Positions 19,193 to 27,352 of a stretch of 64,000 nt of DNA are shown one piece after another. The notes beneath the pieces are model-generated. The model worked only from the letters and a program-made list of their open reading frames with translations. It was not told where the DNA came from and did no database searches. Source of the DNA: CAVZRC01 sp052148775 (GTDB lineage: Bacteria; Planctomycetota; Planctomycetia; Isosphaerales; Isosphaeraceae); assembly GCA_052148775.1 (NCBI GenBank), contig JBKQHM010000804.1:1-64000 (forward strand). Direction: 5' to 3'. Numbering within the stretch: position 1 is the first letter of the stretch; every line of letters begins with the position of its first letter. The translations under genes and the position numbers were made by a program.

Positions 19193-20319
19193 CCCAGATG
19201 AAAGCCGTAGCCGTCCTGCCGGGCAAGCCGAACAGCGTCCACCTCCGCGAGATCCCGGTCCCGAAGCTGACGGACCAGCCGCATCCGCACGTCTGCCGGG
19301 TGCCCGAGGGACGTGGCGTGCTGGTGAAGGTGCTCCAGATCGGCGTCGACGCCACCGACCGCGAGATCAACGAGGCACTCTACGGGAATGCTCCCCCGGG
19401 CGGCGAGCACCTTGTCATCGGCCACGAGAGCTTCGGGCAGGTGCTCGAGGTGGGGGACAAGGTGACCGAGGTCAAGCCCGGAGACTACGTCTCCTGCACG
19501 GTCCGTAGGCCGGGCGGGTCGCTCTTCGACCAGATCGGCCGGAACGATATCACGAGTGAAGAAGTCTACTACGAGCGCGGTATCAACCTCTGCCACGGAT
19601 ACTTGACCCAGACATTTGTCGACGACGCGGAATACATCGTGAAGGTGCCGCAGAACCTGAAGCATCTCGGCGTCCTGGCCGAGCCGGCGAGCGTCTGCGC
19701 CAAGGCGATCGAACAGGCGTTCCTGGCCCAGCAGCGGCTCCAGGTCTGGAACCCGAAGCGCGCGTTCGTCATGGGGGCGGGTCAGATCGGCCTGCTCGCG
19801 ACGATGATGCTCAAACTGCGCGGCATGGAAGTCTACGCCCTGGCGACCAAGCCGGGTCCGCATCGCAAGTCCGAGATCGTCGAGGCCTATGGGGCCACGT
19901 ATGTGAGCACCAAGGAAACGCCGCTGGCGGACCTGGTGAAGCAGGTCGGCAAGCCCGACCTCATCTTCGAAGCGACCGGCAACGCCGAGCTCTGCTTCCG
20001 ATCGATGGAAGCGCTCGCCCACAACGGGGCCCTGATCTGGACGAGCATCACCGGCGGCAAGCACGAGATCACCATCGACGCCGCGAAGATCAACATCGAA
20101 TGGGTCCTCGGCAACAAGCTGCTCGTTGCCAGCGTCAACGGCAACCGCCGGCATTTCGAGCTGGGTCTCCAGGCCCTCTCGCACGGCGAGCTGACCTATC
20201 CCGGCGTCACCGAACGGATCCTCACGCACCCCGTCGCCGGCCTGGATCGCTACCAGGAGATGATGCGGCTGCTGGAGGAGAAGGAAGCCCTGAAGGTCTT
20301 CGTGAACGTGGCTTCTTAG
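19186..20319 (+). CDS. zinc-type MDR dehydrogenase, glucose 1-dehydrogenase-like
   Basis: 377 residues (376 if the in-frame ATG at 19198 is counted as removing four, giving MKAVAVLPGKPNSV). Features of the glucose-dehydrogenase branch of the medium-chain dehydrogenases are seen: GVDATDREI, GHESFGQVLEVGD, GDYVSCTVRRPGG, NLCHGYL, LAEPASVCAKA and the nucleotide-binding turn VMGAGQIGLLATMM. It would oxidise glucose (or a related aldose) to the lactone with NAD(P). No Shine-Dalgarno sequence precedes either ATG; the first ATG belongs to a heptamer repeat. The stop codon likewise touches a second heptamer array. A KDG-kinase-like gene follows. Confidence 0.82.
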   Translation: MTTQMKAVAVLPGKPNSVHLREIPVPKLTDQPHPHVCRVPEGRGVLVKVLQIGVDATDREINEALYGNAPPGGEHLVIGHESFGQVLEVGDKVTEVKPGDYVSCTVRRPGGSLFDQIGRNDITSEEVYYERGINLCHGYLTQTFVDDAEYIVKVPQNLKHLGVLAEPASVCAKAIEQAFLAQQRLQVWNPKRAFVMGAGQIGLLATMMLKLRGMEVYALATKPGPHRKSEIVEAYGATYVSTKETPLADLVKQVGKPDLIFEATGNAELCFRSMEALAHNGALIWTSITGGKHEITIDAAKINIEWVLGNKLLVASVNGNRRHFELGLQALSHGELTYPGVTERILTHPVAGLDRYQEMMRLLEEKEALKVFVNVAS

Positions 20320-20407
20320 CAGTAGGCAGTGGGCAGTAAGTAGTAGGCAGTAAGGAAATCAGCCTGATCGACCCGCCTGCGACTGCCTACTGCCTACTGC
20401 CTACTAG
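20319..20407. repeat. inverted pair of heptamer arrays at the dehydrogenase stop codon
   Basis: Left arm (20319-20353): GCAGTAG, GCAGTGG, GCAGTAA, GTAGTAG, GCAGTAA. Right arm (20383-20403): three CTGCCTA units, the inverse of the left unit, then CTAG. The G of the dehydrogenase stop TAG is the first base of the array. The arms can fold into a long imperfect hairpin that may act as a terminator. Confidence 0.75.
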
Positions 20408-20427
20408 AGCGAGCGGAGCGAGCGACA

Positions 20428-21516
20428 ATGAGCGGCTTATCGATTCGCAAGGATCAGTGCGACCTGGATTTCCTGGCCCTCGGGGCATTGATTCACCGGC
20501 TCGACCCGGGGATCATCCCGTTCCGCAAGGCGCGTTCATTCGACATCCACGTCTCCGGCGGCGAGTACAATGTCGCGGCGGGGCTCTCGGATTGCTTCGG
20601 ACTGCGGACCGGCATCGCCACCGCGATGGTCAAGTACCCGATCGGCGAGCTGATCCAGGCGCGGGTCCGAGAGGCGGGCGTGACCCCGTTCTACAAGTGG
20701 TTCGACCATGACGGCGTGCGCGGGCCGAACATGGCGACGGTCTACAGCGACCGGGGCCAGGGGGTCCGCCCGCCGGTCGTCTTCTACAACCGGTCGAACG
20801 AGGCCGGAGCGCTGCTCAAGCCGGGCGATTTCGACTGGGCCGGGATCTTCGGCCGCGGCGTGCGCTGGTTCCACTCCGGCGGCATCTTCGCGTCGCTGTC
20901 CGAGACGACCGCCCCGCTGATCATCGAGGGCATGCAGGCCGCGAAGGCCGCCGGGGCGATCACCTCGTTCGACCTGAACTATCGGGCCAAGCTCTGGGCG
21001 TCCGTCGGCGGCGCGGCGAGGGGCCAGCAGGTCATCAAGACCATTGCCAGCAATCTCGACGCCTTGATCGGGAATGAGGAAGACCTCCAGATGGGCCTCG
21101 GGATCGCCGGCCCGGACGTCGCCACCCACAAGTCGAAGCTCGATCCCGAGACCTTCTTCGAGCTGATCGAGCAGGTCATCAAGCAGCACCCGAACATCAA
21201 GCTGGTCGCGACGACCTTGCGCGAGGTGCATTCGACGAACCGGCACTCCTGGTCGGCCGTGTTGTGGCTCGACGGCCAGCGGTACACCATCCCGAAACCG
21301 CTCGAGCTCGACGTCATCGACCGTATCGGCGGCGGTGACGGCTTCGCCGCCGGGCTCATCTACGGCCTGATCTCGGGGCGATCGCCCGAGGAAGCCCTCC
21401 GCCTCGGCTGGGCCCACGGCGCGCTACTGACCACCTTCCCCGGCGACGTCACCATGGCCCGGCTCGAAGAGGTCGAGGCGCTGGCCAAGGGCGGCTCGGC
21501 ACGCGTCCAGCGCTGA
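20428..21516 (+). CDS. PfkB-family sugar kinase, 2-keto-3-deoxygluconate kinase-like
   Basis: 362 residues with ribokinase-fold motifs: GALIHRLDPG near the start, the substrate-binding VSGGEYNVAAGLSD, the KDG-kinase-like VVFYNRSNEAG and the C-terminal GGGDGFAAGL with catalytic base D304. Expected reaction is ATP-dependent phosphorylation of a sugar acid such as 2-keto-3-deoxygluconate. The gene lies directly after a glucose-dehydrogenase-like gene, which fits a modified Entner-Doudoroff route, although no dehydratase or aldolase is in the window. Substrate is inferred from motif and context only. Confidence 0.82.
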   Translation: MSGLSIRKDQCDLDFLALGALIHRLDPGIIPFRKARSFDIHVSGGEYNVAAGLSDCFGLRTGIATAMVKYPIGELIQARVREAGVTPFYKWFDHDGVRGPNMATVYSDRGQGVRPPVVFYNRSNEAGALLKPGDFDWAGIFGRGVRWFHSGGIFASLSETTAPLIIEGMQAAKAAGAITSFDLNYRAKLWASVGGAARGQQVIKTIASNLDALIGNEEDLQMGLGIAGPDVATHKSKLDPETFFELIEQVIKQHPNIKLVATTLREVHSTNRHSWSAVLWLDGQRYTIPKPLELDVIDRIGGGDGFAAGLIYGLISGRSPEEALRLGWAHGALLTTFPGDVTMARLEEVEALAKGGSARVQR

Positions 21517-21537
21517 GATAGCACGGAGAAACGATCG

Positions 21538-22683
21538 ATGCTAATCGCCGAAGGATGTGCCGCGCGTCGGAAACGACTCTGGGAGGCGTTGCCGGCGACG
21601 TGCGACCTCCTGGTCCTGGGCGACCCGTCGCACCTGATCTACTTCGCCGGCTACGTGCCGTCGCCGTTCGTGTTCCGGACGGTCGAGTCGGGGGCCCTGC
21701 TCCTGCTCGAGCCCGGTCGATCCACGCTCGTCGCCGATGACATGGTCAAAGGCTTCCTGGAGAAGGCGTTCGTCGATGAACGGGTCGCCCCCGCCTGGTA
21801 CGACGGACGGCACTCGGCCCCCTATCGACAGGGCCAGCTCATTGACTCGGCGCTGGGCCGTCTGTCGAAGATGCCCGGACGACGGGTGGGTATCGAGATG
21901 GCGGGCGTCCCGTCGGGCATGGTCGAGGGCCTCCGCGCAGCGCGGCCGGGCCTCGAGCTCGTCGACATCGGCCCGCTGATCCGGCCGCTGAGGCGGTCGA
22001 AAGATCCGGACGAGGTCGAGACCCTCCGGCGCTCGATGCGTGCCGGCGAGGCCGCCCAGGCCGCGGCGCTGGCCGAGGTGCGACCGGGCATGAGCGAGCT
22101 CGACGCCTGCCTGATCGTCCATCGGGCGGCGGCGGATGCCGCGGGCGAGCCGGTGATCGTCTATGGCGACTTCGCCTCCGGGCCGCGTTGTTATCGCGAC
22201 AAGGGCGGCCCGGCGACGGCTCGCGAGATCGAGCCGAGCGACCTGCTCCTCCTCGACTTCTCGGTGGTCGTCTCGGGCTACCGGGGAGACTTCACCAACA
22301 CGTTCGCCGTCGGCGGCGCCCCGACCGCCCGTCAGCGCGAAATGTTCGAAGCCTGCCTCGACGCCCTGCGCGCGGGCGAGTCCCGATTGAAGCCCGGCAC
22401 GGCCGGGCGCGACGTCGATGCGGCGGTCCGCGGCCATTTCGCGACGCTGGGGCTCGACCACGCGTTCACGTCCCACTCGGGACACGGACTGGGACTCGGC
22501 CACCCTGAACTCCCTTATTTCGTCCCCGAGAGCACCGATACGCTCGTCGAAGGCGACGTCGTCGCCCTCGAGCCGGGCCTCTATATCGAGGGCGTCGGCG
22601 GCATGCGGTACGAGCGGAATTATCTCATCACGTCCGACGGATTCGAGACCCTGTCGAATCACGAGCTCCGGATCGAGCAATGA
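21538..22683 (+). CDS. M24 family metallopeptidase (Xaa-Pro aminopeptidase-like)
   Basis: 381 residues. A creatinase-like N-terminal domain (about 1-150) is followed by a pita-bread catalytic domain. The five metal ligands can be placed: Asp in LLLLDFSVV, Asp in GYRGDFTNTF, His in HSGHGLGLGHPE, Glu in VALEPGLYIE and Glu in MRYERNYLI. The enzyme would remove N-terminal residues before proline, probably in the cytoplasm. It starts 21 nt after the kinase, so the two are likely in one operon, although their functions are not obviously linked. Confidence 0.88.
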   Translation: MLIAEGCAARRKRLWEALPATCDLLVLGDPSHLIYFAGYVPSPFVFRTVESGALLLLEPGRSTLVADDMVKGFLEKAFVDERVAPAWYDGRHSAPYRQGQLIDSALGRLSKMPGRRVGIEMAGVPSGMVEGLRAARPGLELVDIGPLIRPLRRSKDPDEVETLRRSMRAGEAAQAAALAEVRPGMSELDACLIVHRAAADAAGEPVIVYGDFASGPRCYRDKGGPATAREIEPSDLLLLDFSVVVSGYRGDFTNTFAVGGAPTARQREMFEACLDALRAGESRLKPGTAGRDVDAAVRGHFATLGLDHAFTSHSGHGLGLGHPELPYFVPESTDTLVEGDVVALEPGLYIEGVGGMRYERNYLITSDGFETLSNHELRIEQ

Positions 22684-22740
22684 CCGCGACCGCTCGCCGG
22701 GGCCCCCTTCGATCGCGACCGGCCCGAACCATCCGATCGG

Positions 22741-24327
22741 TCAGGCGCTCTCGGTCGGCACGGGGCGGGACGGGATGACCGGACTCGTCGGCTGTTCGAC
22801 GACGAGCGTCGTGGCTGGCTCGGGGAGCTTGCCAGGTCGGAACTCAGCCGTGCCGAAGAGCCAGCGAGCCAGGACGCCGGACCTGAGCCCCGGTCGGAGT
22901 AGCCGGGCGGGTCGATCCAGGACCTTGAGGATCTCCTGGGCGGCCAGGTAGCCGCTCCGCACGGCCCCTTCCATCGTCGCCGGCCAGCCGGTATCGGTCC
23001 AGTCGCCGGCCAGGAAGAGGCCGTCGATCGGCGTCCGTTGCAGAGGCCGCAGCACCTCGATCCCCGGCCGGACCGCGAACGTCGCCCCATGCTCGGTCAC
23101 CACCCACCACCGCAGCAGCTTCGCCGATCCCACCGCGGGCCAGATCTCGGCCAGCTCCGCCAGCACCGCGTCCCGGATCGCTACCTTGTCGAGCGCCAGC
23201 AGGTCGTACGAGGCGCTGATGACCAGTTGTAGATACTGCCCCTCGCCGGGTGGCGTCCCCTTGGCCTGCGCGGTCCGGCCCTGGATCGCGGTGTGGTTGA
23301 AGACCCAATGGATCAGCCGGCCCGGGGTCACGACGTGGTCGAACGGGCAGACCGGCCGGTCAAACCAGAGGTGGACACCCGTTATTGGTGATGCTTGCAT
23401 CGCGCCGAGGTTCGCCAGCGCGGGGATCCGATCGCTCAACACGTCGGGCAAGAGGCCCCGGACTCGATCGAACGGGACCGTCAGGACGACGAAGTCGGCG
23501 GCGATCGACTCGCCCGAACGGAGGACGACTCCGGCGATCGCGCCGTCGTCGTCCGGCTCGACGGCGCGGACCCCGGTCGTGAGCCGGACCGAGACGCCAT
23601 GATCCCGCAGCCATCCGTCCAGCCGCGTGCCGTAGAGCTCGCCCAGTGGGACCAGAGGCAGCTCCAACTGGAACCCCGTCCGGTTACGGAGGAATCCATC
23701 GAGGAAGACCTTGCGGGCATGGCCGACGTCCATCTGGTCGAGCCGTTCGTTCAGGGCCGAGATCAGGACGGCGCCCCAGAACAAGTTGATCGCGCGGAGG
23801 CCCTGGCCATGTCGCAGCAGCCAGTCGGCGAACGACTCGCCGGGCCGATCGTCGCGGCACCAGGCCAGGCAAGCCAGGCCGTAGGCGATCTGCATCTTAT
23901 CGCGGAATCCCAGGAACCGTGCCGACAGGAAGCTGACGGTCAGGTGGAACGGGGCCGGGCCAAGTCCCGTCCGGAACCTCGAGATCGTGCCTTCGGGGCC
24001 GAGAAATACCAGCCCCGGCTCGCGACGGAGCATTGCGCCGATCCCCACTCGCCGGCAGAAGTCCGCCAGGTTCGTGCAGCAGGCCATGCTGACGTGCTGG
24101 CAGTTATCGACTAGCTCGCCGGTGACCGGATCGGGGAACGAGCTGGCCCGGCCGCCCAGCCGCGGCCGGCTCTCCAGGATGGTGATCCGCAGCCCGCGAT
24201 CGACCAGTACCGAGGCGACCGCCAGGCCCGCCAGGCCGCCGCCGACGATCACCACATGAGGGGGAGGAGGCTTGGGAATTGGGGGCATTTTCGTGGGGCA
24301 AGGCGTGATCGACTCCTCCGCGGTCAT
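22741..24327 (-). CDS. hpnE: hydroxysqualene dehydroxylase HpnE
   Basis: 528 residues. The FAD-binding Rossmann motif is VVIVGGGLAGLAVASVL, then LESRPRLGGRASSF, DNCQHVSMACC and the C-terminal DGLFLAGDWTDTGWPATMEGAV. These mark the phytoene-desaturase-like HpnE group. HpnE reduces hydroxysqualene to squalene, after HpnD and HpnC. It is the last gene of the squalene set on this strand but is separated from hpnD by a toxin-antitoxin pair. The ATG at 24327 directly follows the toxin stop codon; an ATG at 24288 would remove 13 residues. Neither has a good Shine-Dalgarno sequence. Confidence 0.9.
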   Translation of the reverse strand: MTAEESITPCPTKMPPIPKPPPPHVVIVGGGLAGLAVASVLVDRGLRITILESRPRLGGRASSFPDPVTGELVDNCQHVSMACCTNLADFCRRVGIGAMLRREPGLVFLGPEGTISRFRTGLGPAPFHLTVSFLSARFLGFRDKMQIAYGLACLAWCRDDRPGESFADWLLRHGQGLRAINLFWGAVLISALNERLDQMDVGHARKVFLDGFLRNRTGFQLELPLVPLGELYGTRLDGWLRDHGVSVRLTTGVRAVEPDDDGAIAGVVLRSGESIAADFVVLTVPFDRVRGLLPDVLSDRIPALANLGAMQASPITGVHLWFDRPVCPFDHVVTPGRLIHWVFNHTAIQGRTAQAKGTPPGEGQYLQLVISASYDLLALDKVAIRDAVLAELAEIWPAVGSAKLLRWWVVTEHGATFAVRPGIEVLRPLQRTPIDGLFLAGDWTDTGWPATMEGAVRSGYLAAQEILKVLDRPARLLRPGLRSGVLARWLFGTAEFRPGKLPEPATTLVVEQPTSPVIPSRPVPTESA

Positions 24328-24753
24328 TCAGATGGTCCAGTCTTCGGCCTTCAACCCGGGAACCTTCCGGAAATCGACGAGGTTCCGCGTGATCAGCGTC
24401 GCGTCCTTTACGAGCACGATGGCGGCAATTTTCAGGTCCATGGTTCCGATTCGAATCTTCAAGAGTCTGAGTCTCTGGAGTTCCGCGGATGCCTCTTCAA
24501 CGAAGTCGAGGACGTTGATCGTGCGGTAGTTCTCGATGTGCTGCCTGAGCTTGGCGTAGGCCTTGATCTCCTGGGAAGCGCTACTGGCACGGGCTCTATA
24601 CGCCATCCATCCCAGGGTCTGCTATTCGTAAGTGACGATCGTTGTCGCGATCTCCGCACGATCTAATTCACTCAGACGAGTTTCGAGTTTCGCCTTCAGC
24701 TTCGACTCGCCCAATTGCAAGATGCTGAGGGAATCTGTATCAAGGACGACCAT
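24328..24753 (-). pseudogene. VapC-type PIN-domain toxin interrupted by an in-frame amber codon
   Basis: Read from the ATG at 24753, the frame gives MVVLDTDSLSILQLGES, continues to TTIVTYE, meets TAG at codon 44 (24622-24624), then resumes in the same frame with QTLGWMAYRARA and ends with GTMDLKIAAIVLVKDA and TRNLVDFRKVPGLK. The PIN-domain acidic residues are visible on both sides of the stop (LDTD, TYE, TMD, VDF). In intact relatives I recall the segment TYEEQ, so a GAG-to-TAG change is likely. The toxin would be an RNA-cleaving nuclease; as it stands it is inactive unless the amber is read through. Restart at the ATG at 24606 would lack the first catalytic Asp. Confidence 0.85.
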
Positions 24754-24805
24754 CCGACGACTTTACCTTCTGGAAGGGCGACCATCCGACGACTTTACCT
24801 TCTGG
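24747..24805 (-). repeat. 27-nt direct repeat (32-bp duplication) at the antitoxin-toxin junction
   Basis: Positions 24747-24773 and 24779-24805 are identical and lie 32 bp apart. The segment covers the antitoxin 3' end and the toxin start. Because 32 is not a multiple of 3, the duplication changed the antitoxin's last codons. Without it the antitoxin would end at SSDGRP and overlap the toxin start. Confidence 0.85.
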
Positions 24806-25164
24806 GATGTCTTCTTGGGGGATTTCTTCTTGGAGGATCGCTCCTTGGGACGGAACGAGTCTCGCCACTCGCGACCAAGGCGCATGGCCTCTTCGAAGGC
24901 CTCGGGATCGTCTGCGAAGCTCCCGCTGATCTTACGCCACCAGGGCACTTGTGGCCCACGAATCTCTTCCAGCTCTGATTTCAGTCGGGCGACCTGCTCC
25001 TCCAAGGAGAGTACGTACTGCTCCAACTGGGCTTTGGTCATTCTCGGGCGGCGAGCGGGTTCGGGAGTGTTGACCATATCGCCGCGAGACTCTTTCGGTA
25101 CCGGCTCGGTGACGGATGCCCCATTGGCGGTCGGCGCCGGGCGTTGTGGCTTCTTGGTGGCCAT
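24763..25164 (-). CDS. predicted VapB-like antitoxin
   Basis: 133 residues. A disordered, charged N-terminus is followed by a coiled coil (AQLEQYVLSLEEQVARLKSE) and a segment WWRKISGSFADDPEAFEEAM, which resembles the C-terminal part of antitoxins paired with PIN toxins. The tail is very basic (KERSSKKKSPKKTSQK). The toxin start lies 9 nt downstream on the same strand. GGAAGGGA precedes the ATG. The C-terminus was probably altered by the 32-bp duplication. The assignment rests mainly on position and on the FADDPEAFEEAMRLGRE motif. It sits 36 nt after hpnD. Confidence 0.65.
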   Translation of the reverse strand: MATKKPQRPAPTANGASVTEPVPKESRGDMVNTPEPARRPRMTKAQLEQYVLSLEEQVARLKSELEEIRGPQVPWWRKISGSFADDPEAFEEAMRLGREWRDSFRPKERSSKKKSPKKTSQKVKSSDGRPSRR

Positions 25165-25200
25165 GATTCTGGTCCCTTCCGCGGGGAAGAACGGTCCGCT

Positions 25201-26109
25201 TCATGATGGTCGTGGTTCGCCTTCCATTCTACCCATCAACGCGTTCAGCGCGATGGCCAGCTTGCGCCAGGTTGGAAGCGAGACCCGGTCATCGAGGACG
25301 TTGTAATCCCGCCGCGCGATCTCGTCGAGCAAGGCGCGGTAGATGCCGACGATGGTGCGGAGCACCGGGCGGCCCACCGGGTCCACGAGCGGGACGAGCG
25401 GTCGGGCGTCCTCGTAGTATTCGTACGCGCGACGGCCTTCGAAGGCCAGCAATTCGCGGACGCGGTCGCTGGGCCGGCCGCCGGCCGCCAGGTCTTCCGG
25501 GGCGACGCCGAACCGGGCCATGTCCTCGCGGGGCAGGTAGATCCGCCCGCCGCGGGCGTCGTCGCGGACGTCGCGGAGGATGTTGGTCAATTGCAGCGCG
25601 ATGCCGCAGTGCTCGGCGAGGCGCTCGGCCTTGCCGCCGCCCGAGCGATAGCCCCAGATGTGCAGGCAGCTCAGGCCGACCACCGAGGCGACGTGATAAC
25701 AATAATCGGCCAGTTCGTCGAAGGTCGAGAAGCCGCGGGGCTGGATGTCCATCGAGACCCCCTCGATGACCTCGTGGAGCAGCTTCGCGGGGATGCTGTG
25801 CCGCGCCACGGTGTCGGCCAGGGCCGGAAGCCCCGGCCAGGCGGGGAGGTCGCCGTTGCCGCTGGCGTTTCCGCTCAGCGCCGCGTCGAGCGCCCGGCGC
25901 CAGTCGTCGAGCGCCCGGGCCTTCTCCTTGGCCGGGCCGGGCCCGTCGGCCAGGTCGTCGGTATGCCGCATGAACGCGTACAGGGCGCACATCGACAGCC
26001 GCCGCGATCGGGGCAGCAGCAGGAACGCATAATAGAAGTTCCGTGCCTCGCGGCGGGCCAGCGCGCAGCAGAAACGATAACTCTCGCGGTGCACCCGGTA
26101 CTTATTCAC
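25201..26109 (-). CDS. hpnD: presqualene diphosphate synthase HpnD
   Basis: 302 residues of the squalene/phytoene synthase family. The two aspartate-rich motifs are HTDDLADG (about 49-56) and NILRDVRDDARGGRIYLP, with FYYAFLLLP near the start. HpnD condenses two farnesyl diphosphates to presqualene diphosphate. Its ATG overlaps the stop codon of hpnC by 4 nt, and the order hpnC-hpnD matches the usual bacterial cluster, which separates it from a carotenoid CrtB. Confidence 0.92.
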   Translation of the reverse strand: MNKYRVHRESYRFCCALARREARNFYYAFLLLPRSRRLSMCALYAFMRHTDDLADGPGPAKEKARALDDWRRALDAALSGNASGNGDLPAWPGLPALADTVARHSIPAKLLHEVIEGVSMDIQPRGFSTFDELADYCYHVASVVGLSCLHIWGYRSGGGKAERLAEHCGIALQLTNILRDVRDDARGGRIYLPREDMARFGVAPEDLAAGGRPSDRVRELLAFEGRRAYEYYEDARPLVPLVDPVGRPVLRTIVGIYRALLDEIARRDYNVLDDRVSLPTWRKLAIALNALMGRMEGEPRPS

Positions 26110-27110
26110 GGCGCGCCCTCCGAGCGAAGGGGCGTGGGCGGCTCGGCCGGTGCTCGACGAGCACCGTCGAGGGCCGGGGGTTCAGGGGAGCCGCTCCGCA
26201 ATCGAGCGATGGTCATCGCCACGACAGCCCGGCCCAGAAGCCGGACCTTGGTCCATCGGCTCAGGGCCGGCCGGGCGCTCAGCACGTCGAACTTACGGGC
26301 CGCGATCCGGTCGAGGATGGCCAGGCCGCCCCGCGAGAACAGGTCGATGTCGACGGCGAACGCCCGGGGTACCCGGGGCACTAGGGCCCGACCGACGGCG
26401 AACAGGCTCCGGGTCCGCTCGACCTGGAATCGCATCAGCTCGGCGAACGCCGGCGTGAACCGCAGCGCCCGCAGGTCGGACTCCGGATAGCCGAATCGGT
26501 CCCGATCCTCGCGCGGCAAGTAGATCCGCCCGATGGCGAGGTCGCGCGCCACGTCCTGCCAGAAGTTGGCCAGTTGGAGCGCCGTGCAGGTGGCGTCCGA
26601 GAGCCCGGTATTCTCCGGGCTGAAGGCGCCGGCGACGTACAGGACCAGGCGGCCGACCGGGTTCGCCGACCGCGTGCAATAATCCAGCAATTGCTCGTAG
26701 GTCGCGTATTCGGCCACCGTCTGATCCTGTTCGAAGGCCGAGATCAGCGCCTCGAACGGCCCGATCGGGATGTCGTACCGCGCGACCGTCTCGGCCAGCG
26801 CGATCATCACCGGGTGTCGGGCGTGGCCCTGATACATCGCCCGCAGCTCGCCGCGCCACCAGTCGAGCAGCTCGAGCGAGCGATGCGCATCGCCGACCTC
26901 GTCGCCCAGGTCGTCGGACCATCGGCAGAAGGCGTAGATGCTCTGGAACGCGGGCCGGTGTTCGCGCGGAGTGAGCCGAGTCACCACGCTGAAATTCTCG
27001 TAGTGGGTCGCGGTCAACCGCGCGCAGTAGAGCTTCGCCTCGTCCCGCGAGAGGCGAGCCGAGGATTCCGGTCCGTAACGGCGCAATTCGTCCGCAAAGG
27101 CCATGCTCAT
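26106..27110 (-). CDS. hpnC: squalene synthase HpnC
   Basis: 334 residues of the same family as HpnD but of the HpnC type: HYENFSVVTRLTPREHRPA, then RWSDDLGDE and NFWQDVARDLAIGRIYLP as the two aspartate-rich motifs. HpnC converts presqualene diphosphate to hydroxysqualene. It is the first gene of the minus-strand set, and the 242-bp gap to the divergent DUF1080 gene should hold its promoter. No clear promoter could be picked out there. Confidence 0.92.
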   Translation of the reverse strand: MSMAFADELRRYGPESSARLSRDEAKLYCARLTATHYENFSVVTRLTPREHRPAFQSIYAFCRWSDDLGDEVGDAHRSLELLDWWRGELRAMYQGHARHPVMIALAETVARYDIPIGPFEALISAFEQDQTVAEYATYEQLLDYCTRSANPVGRLVLYVAGAFSPENTGLSDATCTALQLANFWQDVARDLAIGRIYLPREDRDRFGYPESDLRALRFTPAFAELMRFQVERTRSLFAVGRALVPRVPRAFAVDIDLFSRGGLAILDRIAARKFDVLSARPALSRWTKVRLLGRAVVAMTIARLRSGSPEPPALDGARRAPAEPPTPLRSEGAP

Positions 27111-27352
27111 CAGCCAAGCGTGGATTCGTTCGAGGCATCGCTTCGTGGTGGAAGGCCAGTGATTCTACCGGCGCCCGCGACGCGACGCCAGCGGGTCAGA
27201 GTCGATGATTGACGGGCCGCGCCGGCGCCGGCACAATCGACCGGCGGCGAATCTCATTCGATTGTTTGACCCAAATGACAGTCCCCGCGCGCCGGCCGCC
27301 TCGAACCTCGCCGACGGCCGGCCTCCGGGCCAGGGAGTAAGGAACTCACCCC

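Noticed and set aside
19158..20407. Heptamer arrays as CRISPR or phage attachment sites
   Set aside because: The units are 7 nt and contiguous without spacers, and no integrase or phage gene is nearby.
21541..22680. 379-codon minus-strand frame
   Set aside because: Exact antisense of the M24 peptidase, whose metal ligands are all visible on the plus strand.
24328..24606. The 92-codon downstream part of the toxin as a complete small gene
   Set aside because: It lacks the first catalytic Asp, has no good start signal, and the missing N-terminus is directly upstream in the same frame behind the TAG.
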